Assembly: GCA_903813345.2 (NCBI GenBank)
Contig: CAIIXF020000039.1
Location: 1-46,000 of the forward strand
DNA from: Owenia fusiformis
Lineage: Eukaryota; Annelida; Polychaeta; Sabellida; Oweniidae
DNA length: 46,000 nt
Direction of reading: 5' to 3'
Positions within the stretch are counted from its first letter, which is position 1; every line of letters begins with the position of its first letter. The translations under genes and the position numbers were made by a program. Under the pieces are notes generated by a model. It saw nothing but the letters and a program-made list of their open reading frames with translations, was not told where the DNA came from and did not search any database. Positions 27,501 to 39,500 of this stretch are shown piece by piece.

Positions 27501-30500
27501 CAAGACGCAACTTAAACGTATCAATCGGCCCTATACAAATAAATGTTGAGTTCACACATAAATAGCCGTTCAGCTCTAGTGTTTGTTTAGACTACACCAT
27601 AGCTTGTAATGATTACATAGTATGCCATTGATGAAGTTCAATAGCTGGTTTTCTAATACATATTTTAAACGAGCTCGTTTCGTAAGATTATTGGAGTTAA
27701 ATCATGCGTTACATACATCATCTTCTTCAGAAAGAATTATACTTTGCATCGAAATCAAAATTCCAAGGATAGTATTCAACAGACATGAGTATAATGATTC
27801 CCGTTGATAGCAACGTGAAAATTTAAAATCTCCCGTTCTAAACACGCAACTTTGAAGTTGAACGGGTATCTGAAGTAGACTAAAGCGATACAATCCTATG
27901 TTGATTCAATGTACTTTGCGTTTACGTATACGTTTTGAAAAACCGTATTTGCTTAACCTCTCCATTTCCAGGGTTCGTACACACCTGGAAATGTCAGGGA
28001 AATTGACTTGATTTTCCAAGTGCTGGAAATGTCAGGTAATTTTAGGTCAAAAGGGCCAAAGATGACCAGGAATTTTGAAACGGTAGACATGTCAGGGAAA
28101 TGTCAGGGAAATTTGTATCAGTGTTGAAAAAATAATGTTCCAGAGATTAATGTTTCCAAACTGTTTTGAAACAAACTAACGTCTTGTTTTCAACCTACAC
28201 CTTGCTCCTTTCTGTCGTATTTAATAAAACAAAAATAGTATATCACGGAGGGATACGAACCACTCTCCTGGGACTTGGTTATTCACTAGCGCCATAGGCG
28301 TTCTACTATTCTGGATACAACTGACGAGTCGTATTTAAGTGGAGACAAAAGTGAGGATCATTTTGAATTGACGCTCGGTATAAATATATAATACTTTTGT
28401 TCTTTCATATCGGTAGCTCGTTGGCCTAATGGTTAGCGTGCCTGGCTTCCATAGTCTAGGTTAGTTGATCGAGACCCGTTCATGTCGAACTTTTTGATTT
28501 GCTTGTTGTCAAGATATAATAAGTAGGGCAAAATCCAGAAAAAGTAGATCAAAAATACTCCAATGGAGTATAAAATTGTCACCAGGATTCCGGAATAATC
28601 CGAACAAGGTTCGGGAATTTCCGTCATAAGAAGTAGCTTGTGAAAACTATTTACAAAAGTGTTCCAGAGACGCTGATCTACTTGGCTATGGTTTTACTTG
28701 AAGATACATTGCCTAATTAAGCAGGTAGAGGGGCATACAGAACACGGAAGCAAATGCTATGTTGAAAATTTTATATATTTCAATTTGAACCTGTGTTTAC
28801 ATGTCACGTAGGCCAGTGTGTTATATGGGGATTATATGTACTTTACTCGTTTACATGAACGTAAATCATTACATGAAATCTGCATTCTTCTGGGTTTAAT
28901 CTGGGTTTGTATTGTCTTATTGGGGCTTTTCGACTTTAAAACAAACCCTACATAAATGGATTGTGTCTCGGGAACGTTTTTGTAAATAGTTATTATAAAC
29001 AATTCTGAAAGAATATCACATATTTTTGTCTCCGATTTCAGTCATGAATTACGTCAATTTCTCGTGCAAACATTGGGTAGACGTTGTCATAACCGGATGC
29101 CCGAACGTGTCAGAAACATATAGATACTCGAATGATGTTGATTGAACATCAGGGTGCAGAGAAATCGTAATTTTACTGAGTGGCTTCACGAAAAAATAAG
29201 CAGCACTTTAGGCCACCCTAAAAAAACTCGACAGTTGAATCCAGTTGGAATCCCAGCGTAATTTTTTTAATTATATGGTTGTGCTTTGATTTTACGCTGA
29301 AAACATTTATAACTACGTCAACTTTATATTAAAACATTTATTATCTTTTCAGTTGTATTAAAATGTAAAATATGATATATGTCAGCTTATTGCTTTCTGG
29401 AGAACAGTCAAGGTTTAAATTTGGTACAATGAATCGGACACTCATGTAAATCGACATGGTTATAACATTGAACTCAATGCAGTAAATTAGTTATTTCTAT
29501 GAATCACAGCGGGATTGGTTTCATTTTATATGATTGCCAACTCTGGCGGTTTTTTGTAAATGCTTTTGACCGCTGTAAATGTGAAACTGATACAGTATTA
29601 TTCAATTGTTTTATGTCTTGGTCACATTTGCTCCGATTTTCACTACGGCGCCCGGCCGATTGAGTATTGTGTTCAGAAATGTATTCAATTTTGAACAAAA
29701 TACTCGCAGCAAATGTGATCCAGGCATTACACAGCGGTATTTCAAACATACTATTGTTGCTTAACCACGACCTAGCCAATTTTAAAATCATACTCCTTAT
29801 TTAAATCCAAGTAAACGATCAATGTCTAGGTATTTGGCGTTTGATAATACTATGGCCCTTGGCGAATTATGATTAGATGAACCGAGGTCAACATTAATGT
29901 TTCTCGTTCAAGGTCATCCCAAGGTCAAAGATAAATATTTAGGTATTTTACGTTTCAAGACCTTTGGACAAATTCGATTCAACGATGTATTAAAGTTAAA
30001 ATGTATACAGAGATAAAATAGGTTATCTCCTATCGTTTCCTTGTGTATACGTTTATGTCTCTGCGTAATAACGCAGATGCGAGCAGGTACAGTAGTTACC
30101 AATCTCACCACAAGGTGGCTCATTCGGGTCAGATAGCATGGCGGGTATGGTAGAAAGTTTTCGTGGTTCAATTTTCATATCACCCTTAAAATGTATCTAA
30201 TAGCAATGCAAATTAAAATATGTCCAGTGAACGAAAATGCAATACAAGAATAGATATTTCACTTTTTGTGATTTTGTAACAATGGGGTTATTTTTTGTAT
30301 ATGTAACATGGTCATTTTCACATTTTATATTATTACTGTTCAAATTAATCAATCCCTATTCATCTCAATATAACAGGTCCCTAAGTAGGTTGTTTGCAGT
30401 TTTACTCTTTTAATACCATGTTCACTTTTCACCTTTTATTGAGACCAGTTATTCAACTATGCAAACTGTGTCAGTTTTATATATCTATTGTTCCCCTATA

Positions 30501-33500
30501 TGGTCTTTCTCACTCACATGTAGCTGAGTTTGCATTGGGTGTTGGCTTGTCAGTAGTTGTTGTAAGAGTTCATGTTGTACATTACAGAGCATTGTATTTT
30601 GAACATTGAAGTTTGAAATATACTATTTTATATATATTTTAATTTGAAGTTCGAGTTATTTTATTGCCACCCACGGGCCTTCCACACGCCCATTTACATA
30701 TAACGCATTGAAACAACTTTAAAAAGTGAGCAATGTCAGTGTTGTGATAGTAGAGAATTTTCGTTATAAGTTTTTTAAAAGTTTATACGTATACTTATAC
30801 TTATAAACCCAATAAACAAGGTGTTTCATAATTTCCTAATTCGTCGGGAAATATCTCCTAGGACGGTAATAAAAAGGGCCAATGGCATACCATCCGTACC
30901 CCCTTGATGTAAAGCATGTTTAGTTGTGTCATATGTGTTTTCTAGAATCAAATAGGCTGATATAGCACATGGGTTTTACAGATTTATCTACTCTCAAATA
31001 TATTTTTTGTAGATGATCGTTTTGAATCACCTTGTAGAAATAACGAAGGGAGAATTAATTCAGCTAATGAATGAGTCGAGCTGTTTGATTGGATACTATA
31101 ATGCCTATTCAGCCGATTAATTTTATCAAGCCATTCTGGTCAGTAGGTCCACACATATACTATGCGGAGATCTAACTCTGTAAGTTTATAATCTGCGTAT
31201 AAAGGCCCTTTTATACGTAAGAACTTAAAAATTGACCTTATAATTTCATGAGAACATTGAAATGATCGACTCGTTCGTGTAGTGATTCACTTTAAAGGGT
31301 CTTGTTTATTGTACAGGGCGTCAAATAAGTCTGTTCTCCCCCCTTAACTTTTTTAATTCAGAGATAACATAGGGTTGGGATATATCATCTTAAAGGGAAT
31401 TTAATTTGCTGATCACACACCAAATTTCAGAGTGATTGGTTAATTTCCAATTTTTTAGAGTATTTTTAGTGATGTCCATATTTCACTTTTTTAATAGCCT
31501 GTATGTCTCCCCCAACAGACCGGAGGGCCTCAATTCTATGAGGATATGATCCTGTATAAATCATTCAGAACATTTGATTTAAGGTGTTATCAACTATTTT
31601 GTGATGAATGATGCCCCTGCTTCAAAGGGTCTCCTGAATGTAACACATTTTACTCTGTAATGATATTGAGAAACATTGAAATCACCCAATGTTGACATTG
31701 TCACTGCAGTATCAACTTTTCACTTTTCATTCACTATACCTGGTAATTTTGCTTGTTTTGACGTAATCAAAGGTCAACTACAACCTTACAAGAAACATTG
31801 TAGGAATTTCATTAGGAGGAGTTTATGTTTGATTTTTTGAGGGTGATCAGCATTTTCCACGAGCTTCAAAATGATATATGGGAAAGTATGATCAATTTAA
31901 AGATAAAAAAGTTAATGGGGGAGAACAGACTTATTTGACACCCTGTACACTACAAGGACCCGTCAACTAGCATTTAGTTTATCGTGTTCATAATTGACAC
32001 TAGCAAAGGACATTGTATTCGCAGTCCCTAGTTGATGATTGAGCTTGACTATATCGGGAATAGTTATGCCCCACTTGGTACAGATTATGAAAATCAATTT
32101 GAATTGATTTTAGTTCGACAAGACCCTTTAAACTATAAGTATACGTATAAGTTTTTGGAACAACTTATAACGAAAATTCTCTAGTAACGCCGCTCATACC
32201 TATTTATTACAGGTCGTGTAGACCATTGTTGCCTGATTTATAGCAAAAACATTGACTTTTGCACGTTGATGATGATGATGATGATGATGATGCGCCTTTT
32301 ATAAACAGAATCTTAAGAGGTTCTGGACAAATCATTTGATTCTGGACTTGTCATATTTTTTGTTCTACGAAATCACATCCAAGGGTTGAATTTTTATTAG
32401 CTATTTAGAGAGTATTAATTTCATTTAAAAAGTTAAAATAGAACCCTATTTGAGAGTCAATCTAATACTTACATTACATTGATAAATTAAGGCAAATCCT
32501 GAAATATTTTTGATTGCATTTTTTATGAAATATTATCCAAGTATTTAGATGAAACGGTCTTATTTAAATACAAATCATAACATGAAGATATTTTTCATGT
32601 AACAATTTTTAATGAAGTTCAATTAAAGGGTCAAGATAAAACGAGGTAATTTAGGTGAAAACCCTTACATGATGATGTGTTTTCATAACTTCTTTCATAA
32701 AATTCCATCAAGGGGTGAAGATAAAATGATCGAATTTAAGTGATTTATGGATCACGAGAATATGTTTTCTTGGATATTTTCTATGAAATCCCATCCAATG
32801 GTCAAGGTAAAATTTTGATTTTGATTTGGTATATTTGGTCACGTGTTCGAAAGATCCATATAAGGCCCATAGAACCATATAGGAACGTCATTTTGAATGT
32901 CACGTGATAGATCCATATATGGGTTTTGGAACCATTTCGGGAAAGATGAGGGGAAGTCCCTGACACCTGTTTCACGATTTTTATGCACTTCATTATTGTA
33001 CCGAAGTTTGCCGATTTGATTCGTCGTATTTCGGAATCCTGGTGACAATTTTATACTCCACTTGGAGTATTTTTGATCTACTTCTTATGACGAAAATTCC
33101 CGAACCTTGTTCGGATTAATCCGGATTTTCTGACCTACTTTATCTTCCGAGATTTCACGAGTTAACATTCGTCTCATTTCGGATTCCTGGTGACAATTTT
33201 ATACTCCATTGGAGTATTTTTGATCTACTTTTTCTGGATTTTGCCCTACTTATTATATCTTGACAACAAGCAAATCAAAAAGTTCGACATGAACGGGTCT
33301 CGATCAACTAACCTAGACTATGGAAGCCAGGCACGCTAACCATATGAAAGAACCAGCTACCGATATGAAAGAACAAAAGTATTATATATTTATACCGAGC
33401 GTCAATTCAAAATGATCCTCACTTTTGTCTCCACTTAAATACGACTCGTCAGTTGTATCCAGAATAGTAGAACGCCTATGGCGCTAGTGAATAACCAAGT

Positions 33501-36500
33501 CCCAGGTGAGTGGTTCGTATCCCTCCGTGATATACTATTTTTGTTTTATTAAATACGACAGAAAGGAGCAAGGTGTAGGTTGAAAACAAGACGTTAGTTT
33601 GTTTCAAAACAGTTTGGAAACATTAATCTCTGGAACATTATTTTTTCAACACTGATACAAATTTCCCTGACATTTCCCTGACATGTCTACCGTTTCGAAA
33701 TTCCCGGTCATCTTTGGCCCTTTTGACCTAATTTTAAAATTACCTGACATTTCCAGCACTTGGAAAATCAAGCCAATTTCCCTGACATTTCCAGGTGTGT
33801 ATGAACCCTCGGAATATCCCACTGGCTCGCCCTATGAATCGCTAGCACAGATTGGATTGATTAGTGTTTCAAAATGGTGGACGAAGTGTTTGATTAGATA
33901 ATTTACATATTAAGATTCTTAAAGGGGCAACAAGGCCTGTACATAGAAAAATCGAAATTTTTTACATTTTCTGAATTTTTAGGGCAACATTTGGCTTTAA
34001 CATCTTTTTTTATACATTTTTTCTTAAAATGTATGGATAAACAATAAAATTTCAGCATTAAGCAGTGCAAATTCAGTTCAAAGCTTCTATAAAGGGAGTC
34101 CAACTTATAGATTTTGAAAATCCGACTCGTTTAAAGAAGAATCAGCAGCTTAAATCACGCCTTGTGATCATACAAAATGGATGGAGGGGGGGGGGGTAGG
34201 CGATTTCTGCAAGAAAACTCAACAAATTTGGAAGATTTATTTTTTCAAGATAAAATTTACAACTGAATTGCCAAATGAATAGGCGCAGTGCATGGCAAAA
34301 TATGTAAGGTCTTCTAGTATTTTTTGAACTGATACGCTTCTAAGATATGAGATCTATTATAAAAGGCGCATCATAATCATCATCATCATCAACGTTCAAA
34401 AGTCAATGTTTTTGCTATAAATCAGGCAACAATGGTCTACACGACCTGTAATAAATAGGTATGAGGGGCGTTATTAGAGAATTTTCGTTATAAGTTTTTT
34501 AAAAACTTATACGTATACTTATACTTATAAACCCAATAAACAAGGTGTTTCATAATTTCCTAATTCGTCGGGAAATATCTCCTAGGACGGTTATAAAAAG
34601 GGCCAATGGCATACCATCCGTACCCCCTTGATGTAAAGCATGTTTAGTTGTGTCATATGTGTTTTCTAGAATCAAATAGGCTGATATAGCACACGGGTTT
34701 TACAGATTTATCTACTCTCAAATATATTTTTTGTAGATGATCGTTTTGAATCACCTTGTAGAAATAACGAAGGGAGAATTAGTTCAGCTAATGAATGAGT
34801 CGAGCTATTTGATTGGATACTATGCCTATTCAGCCGATTAATTTTAATAAGCCATTCTGGTCAGTAGGTCCACACATATACTATGCGGAGATCCAACTCT
34901 GTAAGTTTATAATCTGCGTATAAAGGCCCTTTTATACGTAAAAACTTAAAAATTGACCTTATAATTTCATGAGAACTTTGAAATGATCGACTCGTTTGTG
35001 TAGTGATTCACTTTAAAGGGTCTTGTTTATCGTACACTACAAGGACCCGTCAACTAGAATTTAGTTTATCGTGTTCATAATTGACACTAGCAAAGGACAT
35101 TGTAATCGCAGACCCTAGTTGATGATGAAGCTTGACTATATCGGGAATAGTTATGCCCCACTTGGTACAGATTATGAAAATCAATTTGAATTGATTTTAG
35201 TTCGACAAGACCCTTTAAACTATAAGTATACGTATAAGTTTTTGAAACAACTTATAACGAAAATTCTCTATTATCACAACACTGACATTGCTCACTTTTT
35301 AAAGTTGTTTCAAAGCGTTATATGTAAATGGGCGTGTGGAAGGCCCGTGGGTGGCAATAAAATAACTCGAACTTCAAATTAAATTATATATAAAATAGTA
35401 TACTTCAAACTTCAATGTTTAAAATACAATGCTCTGTAATGTACAACATGAACTCTTACAGCAACTACTGACAAGCCAACACCCAATGCAAACTCAGCTA
35501 CATGTGAGTGAGAAAGACCATATAGGGGAACAATAGATATATAAAACTGACACAGTTTGCATAGTTGAATAACTCAAGGTGAAAAGTGAAGATGGTATTA
35601 AAAGAGTAAAACTGCAAACAACCTACTTAGGGACCTGTTATATTGAGATGAATAGGGATTGATTAATACGAACAGTAATAATATAAAATGTGAAAATGAC
35701 CATGTTACATATACAAAAAATAACCCCATTGTTACAAAATCACAAAAAGTGAAATATCTATTCTTGTATTGCATTTTCGTTCACTGGACATATTTTAATT
35801 GCATTGCTATTAGATACATTTTAAGGGTGATATGAAAATTGAACCACGAAAACAGATGTACTTTAAGTTAAAGGGAACTTTCTACCATACCCGCCATGCT
35901 ATCTGACCCGAACGAGCCACCTTGTGGTGAGATTGGTAACTACCTGCTCGCATCTGCGTTATTACGCAGAGACAAAAACGTATACACAAGGAAACGATGG
36001 GAGATAACCTATTTTATCTCTGTATACATTTTAACTTTAATACATCGTTGAATCGAATTTGTCCAAAGGTCTTGAAACGTAAAATACCTAAATATTTATC
36101 TTAGACCTTGGGATGACCTTGTACAAGAAACATTAATGTTGACCTCGGCTCATCTAATCATAATTCGCCAAGGGCCATAGTATCATCAAACGCCAAATAC
36201 CTAGACATTGATCGTTTACTTGGATTTAAATCAGGAGTATGATTTTAAAATTGGCTATGTCGTGGTTAAGCAACAATAGTATGTTCGAAATACCGCTGTG
36301 TAATGCCTGGATCACATTTGCTGCGAGTATTTTGTTCAAAATTGAATACATTTCTGAACACAATACTCAATCGGCCGGGCGTTGAGTGAAAATCGGAGCA
36401 AATGTGACCAAGACATAAAACAATTGAATAATACTGTATCAGTTTCACATTTACAGCGGTCAAAAGCATTTACAAAAAAAACCGCCAGAGTTGGCAATCA

Positions 36501-39500
36501 TATAAAATGAAACCAATCCCGCTGTGATTCATAGAAATAACTAATTTACTGCATTGAGTCCAATGTTATAACCATGTCGATTTACATGAGTGTCCGATTC
36601 ATTGTACCAAATTTAAACCTTGACTGTTCTCCAGAAAGCAATAAGCTGACATATATCATATTTTACATTTTAATACAACTGAAAAGATAATAAATGTTTT
36701 AATATAAAGTTGACGTAGTTATAAATGTTTTCAGCGTAAAATCAAAGCACAACCATATAATTAAAAACATTACGCTGGGATTCCAACTGGATACAACTGA
36801 CGAGTTGTATTTAGGTGGCCTAAAGTGCTGCTTATTTTTTCGTGAAGCCACTCAGTAAAATTACGATTTCTCTCAACCCTGATGTTCAATCAACATCATT
36901 CGAGTATCTATATGTTCCTGACACGTTCGGGCATCCGGTTATGACAACGTCTACCCAATGTTTGCACGAGAAATTGACGTAATTCATGACTGAAATCGGG
37001 AAGACAAAAATATGTGATATTCTTTCAGAATTGTTTATAATAACTATTTACAAAGACGTTCCCGAGACACAATCCATTTAGGTAGAGTTTGTTTTAAAGT
37101 CGAAAAGCCCCAATAAGACAATACAAACCCAGATTAAACCCAGAAGAATGCAGATTTCATGTAATGATTTACGTTCATGTAAACAAGTAAAGTACATATA
37201 ATCCCCATATAAAACACTGGCCTACGTGACATGTAAACACAGGTTCAAATTGAAATATAGAAAATTTTCAACATAGCATTTGCTTCTGTGTTCTGTATGC
37301 CCCTCTACCTGCTAATAAGGCAATGTATCTTCAAATAAAACCTTAGCCAAGTAGATAAAGGTCTCTGGAACACTTTTGTAAATAGTTTTCACAAGCAATT
37401 TTATTCCCGGACGCCCAAACGTGTCAGGAACACATATATATTTGAATGATCTTGATTGGACATCAGGTTGCAGAGAAATCGTATTTTTACTGAGTGGATT
37501 ATTGAATTTCATAGATCTAGAGGCCCTTCAGGAGTGGAAAACCTTAAATTATCAGAGATTAATGTTTCCAAACTGTTTTGAAACAAACTAACGTCTTGTT
37601 TTCAACCTACACCTTGCTCCTTTCTGTCGTATTTAATAAAACAAAATATAGTATATCACGGAGGGATACGAACCACTCACCTGGGACTTGGTTATTCACT
37701 AGCGCCATAGGCGTTCTACTATTCTGGATACAACTGACGAGTCGTATTTAAGTGGAGACAAAAGTGAGGATCATTTTGAATTGACGCTCGGTATAAATAT
37801 ATAATACCTTTGTTCTTTCATATCGGTAGCTCGTTGGCCTAATGGTTAGCGTGCCTGGCTTCCATAGTCTAGGTTAGTTGATGGAGACCCGTTCATGTCG
37901 AACTTTTTGATTTGCTTGTTGTCAAGATATAATAAGTAGGGCAAAATCCAGAAAAAGTAGATCAAAAATACTCCAATGGAGTATAAAATTGTCACCAGGA
38001 TTCCGGAATGAGACGAATGTTAACTCGTGAAATCTCGGTAGATAAGGTAGGTCAGAAAATCCGGATTAATCCGAACAAGGTTCGGGAATTTCCGTCATAA
38101 GAAGTAGGTCAAAAATACTCCAATGGAGTATAAAATTGTCACCAGGATTCCGAAATACGACGAATCGAATCGGCAAACTTCGGTACAATAATGAAGTGCA
38201 TAAAAATCGTGAAACAGGTGTCAGGGGCTTCCCTCATCTTTCAATAAATGGTTCTAAAAGCCTTATATGGATCTATCACGTGACATTCAAAATGACGCTC
38301 CTATATGGTTCTATGGGCCTTATATGGATCTTTCGAACACGTGACCAAATCAAAATCAAAATCAAAATTTTACCTTGACCATTGGATGGGATTTCATAGA
38401 AAATATCAAAGAAAACATATTCTCGTGATCCTTAAATCACTTAAATTCGATCATTTTATCTTCACCCCTTGATGGAATTTTATGAAAGAAGTTATGAAAA
38501 CACATCATCATGTAAGGGTTTTCACCTAAATTAGCTCGTTTTATCTTGACCCTTCAATTGAATTTCATTGAAAAATGTTTCATGAAAAATATCATGTTAT
38601 GATTTGTATTTAAATAAGACCGTTTCATTTAAATACTTGCTGGATAATATTTCATTAAAAAACGCACTTTAAAAATATTTCAGGATTTGCCTTAATTTAT
38701 CAATGTAATGTAAGTATTAGATTGACTCTCAAATAGGGTTCTATTTTAACTTTTTTTATTGAAATTAATACTAGACAGGACTCGCTCTCTAAATAGCTAA
38801 TAAAAATTCAACCCTTGGATGTGATTTCGTTGAAAAAAAAATATGACAAGTCCAGAATCAAATGATTTGTCCAGAACCTCTTAAGATCCTGTTGATTTTG
38901 ATTTGGTATTAGGTCACGTGTTCGAAAGATCCATATAAGGCCCATAGAACCATATAGGGACGTCATTTTGAATGTCAAGTGATAGATCCATATAAGGCTT
39001 TAAGAACCACGTCGGGAAAGATGAGGGGAAGCCCCTGACACCTGCCATTTCGGTTTTTATGCACTTCATTATTGTACCGAAGTTTGCCGATTTGATTCGT
39101 CGTATTTCGGAATCCTGGTGACAATTTTATACTCCATTTGAGTATTTTTGACCTACTTCTTATGACAGAAATTCCCGAACCTTGTTCGGATTAATCCGGA
39201 TTTTCTGACCTACTTTATCTACCGAGATTTCACGAGTTAACATTCGTCTCATTCCGGAATCCTGGTGACAATTTTATACTCCATTGAGTATTTTTGATCT
39301 ACTTTTTCTGGATTTTGCCCTACTTATTATATCTTGACAACAAGCAAATCAAAAAGTTCGACATGAACGGGTCTCGATCAACTAATCTAGACAATGGAAG
39401 CCAGGCACGCTAACCATGAGGCCAACGAGCTACCGATATGAGAGAACAAAAGTATTATATATTTATACCGAGTGTCAATTCAAAATGATCCTCACTTTTG

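Larger units (their letters stand above)
22410..28636 (+). mobile_element. Copy b: nearly complete transposon, right arm truncated
   Basis: The left arm begins at AGGATCTTAAGAGG (first bases lost at the junction with a). The interior is in the same orientation as copy 1: M1 23803-24452, M2 about 24878, M3 short about 25069-25285, M4 26011-26804. The right arm starts about 28142 and stops inside the palindrome region at about 28636, where it joins M1 sequence of copy c. A separate MITE (27472-27965) sits before the right arm. Confidence 0.8.
28637..32303 (+). mobile_element. Copy c: interior-only fragment
   Basis: Begins in the middle of M1 (CTTGTGAAAACTATTTAC), joined to the broken right arm of b, and ends at GCGCCTTTTATA where copy d starts. 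Order: part of M1, M2 (about 29626), M3 short, M4. M4 is flipped relative to all other copies and carries a MITE. No arm is left. Confidence 0.78.
32304..38893 (-). mobile_element. Copy d: complete transposon with its interior inverted
   Basis: Left arm 32304-33640 (starts AACAGAATCTTAAGAGG) and right arm about 37546-38893 (ends AAGATCCTGTT) are in the normal inverted arrangement. The interior 33641-37545 is the reverse complement of 6286-10072: the GGAAATGTCAGG block comes first, then M4 (34476-35269), M3, M2 (about 36311-36412) and M1 (36848-37497). 6590 bp. It lies in foreign flanks (copy c to the left, broken arm of e to the right), with no clear duplication. Confidence 0.85.

Noticed and set aside
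35119-35382. 87-residue frame, identical at 25898-26161 (minus strand)
   Set aside because: It crosses the border of M4 into host sequence and exists only in copies with full-length M4. In copies 1 and c it is broken or inverted.
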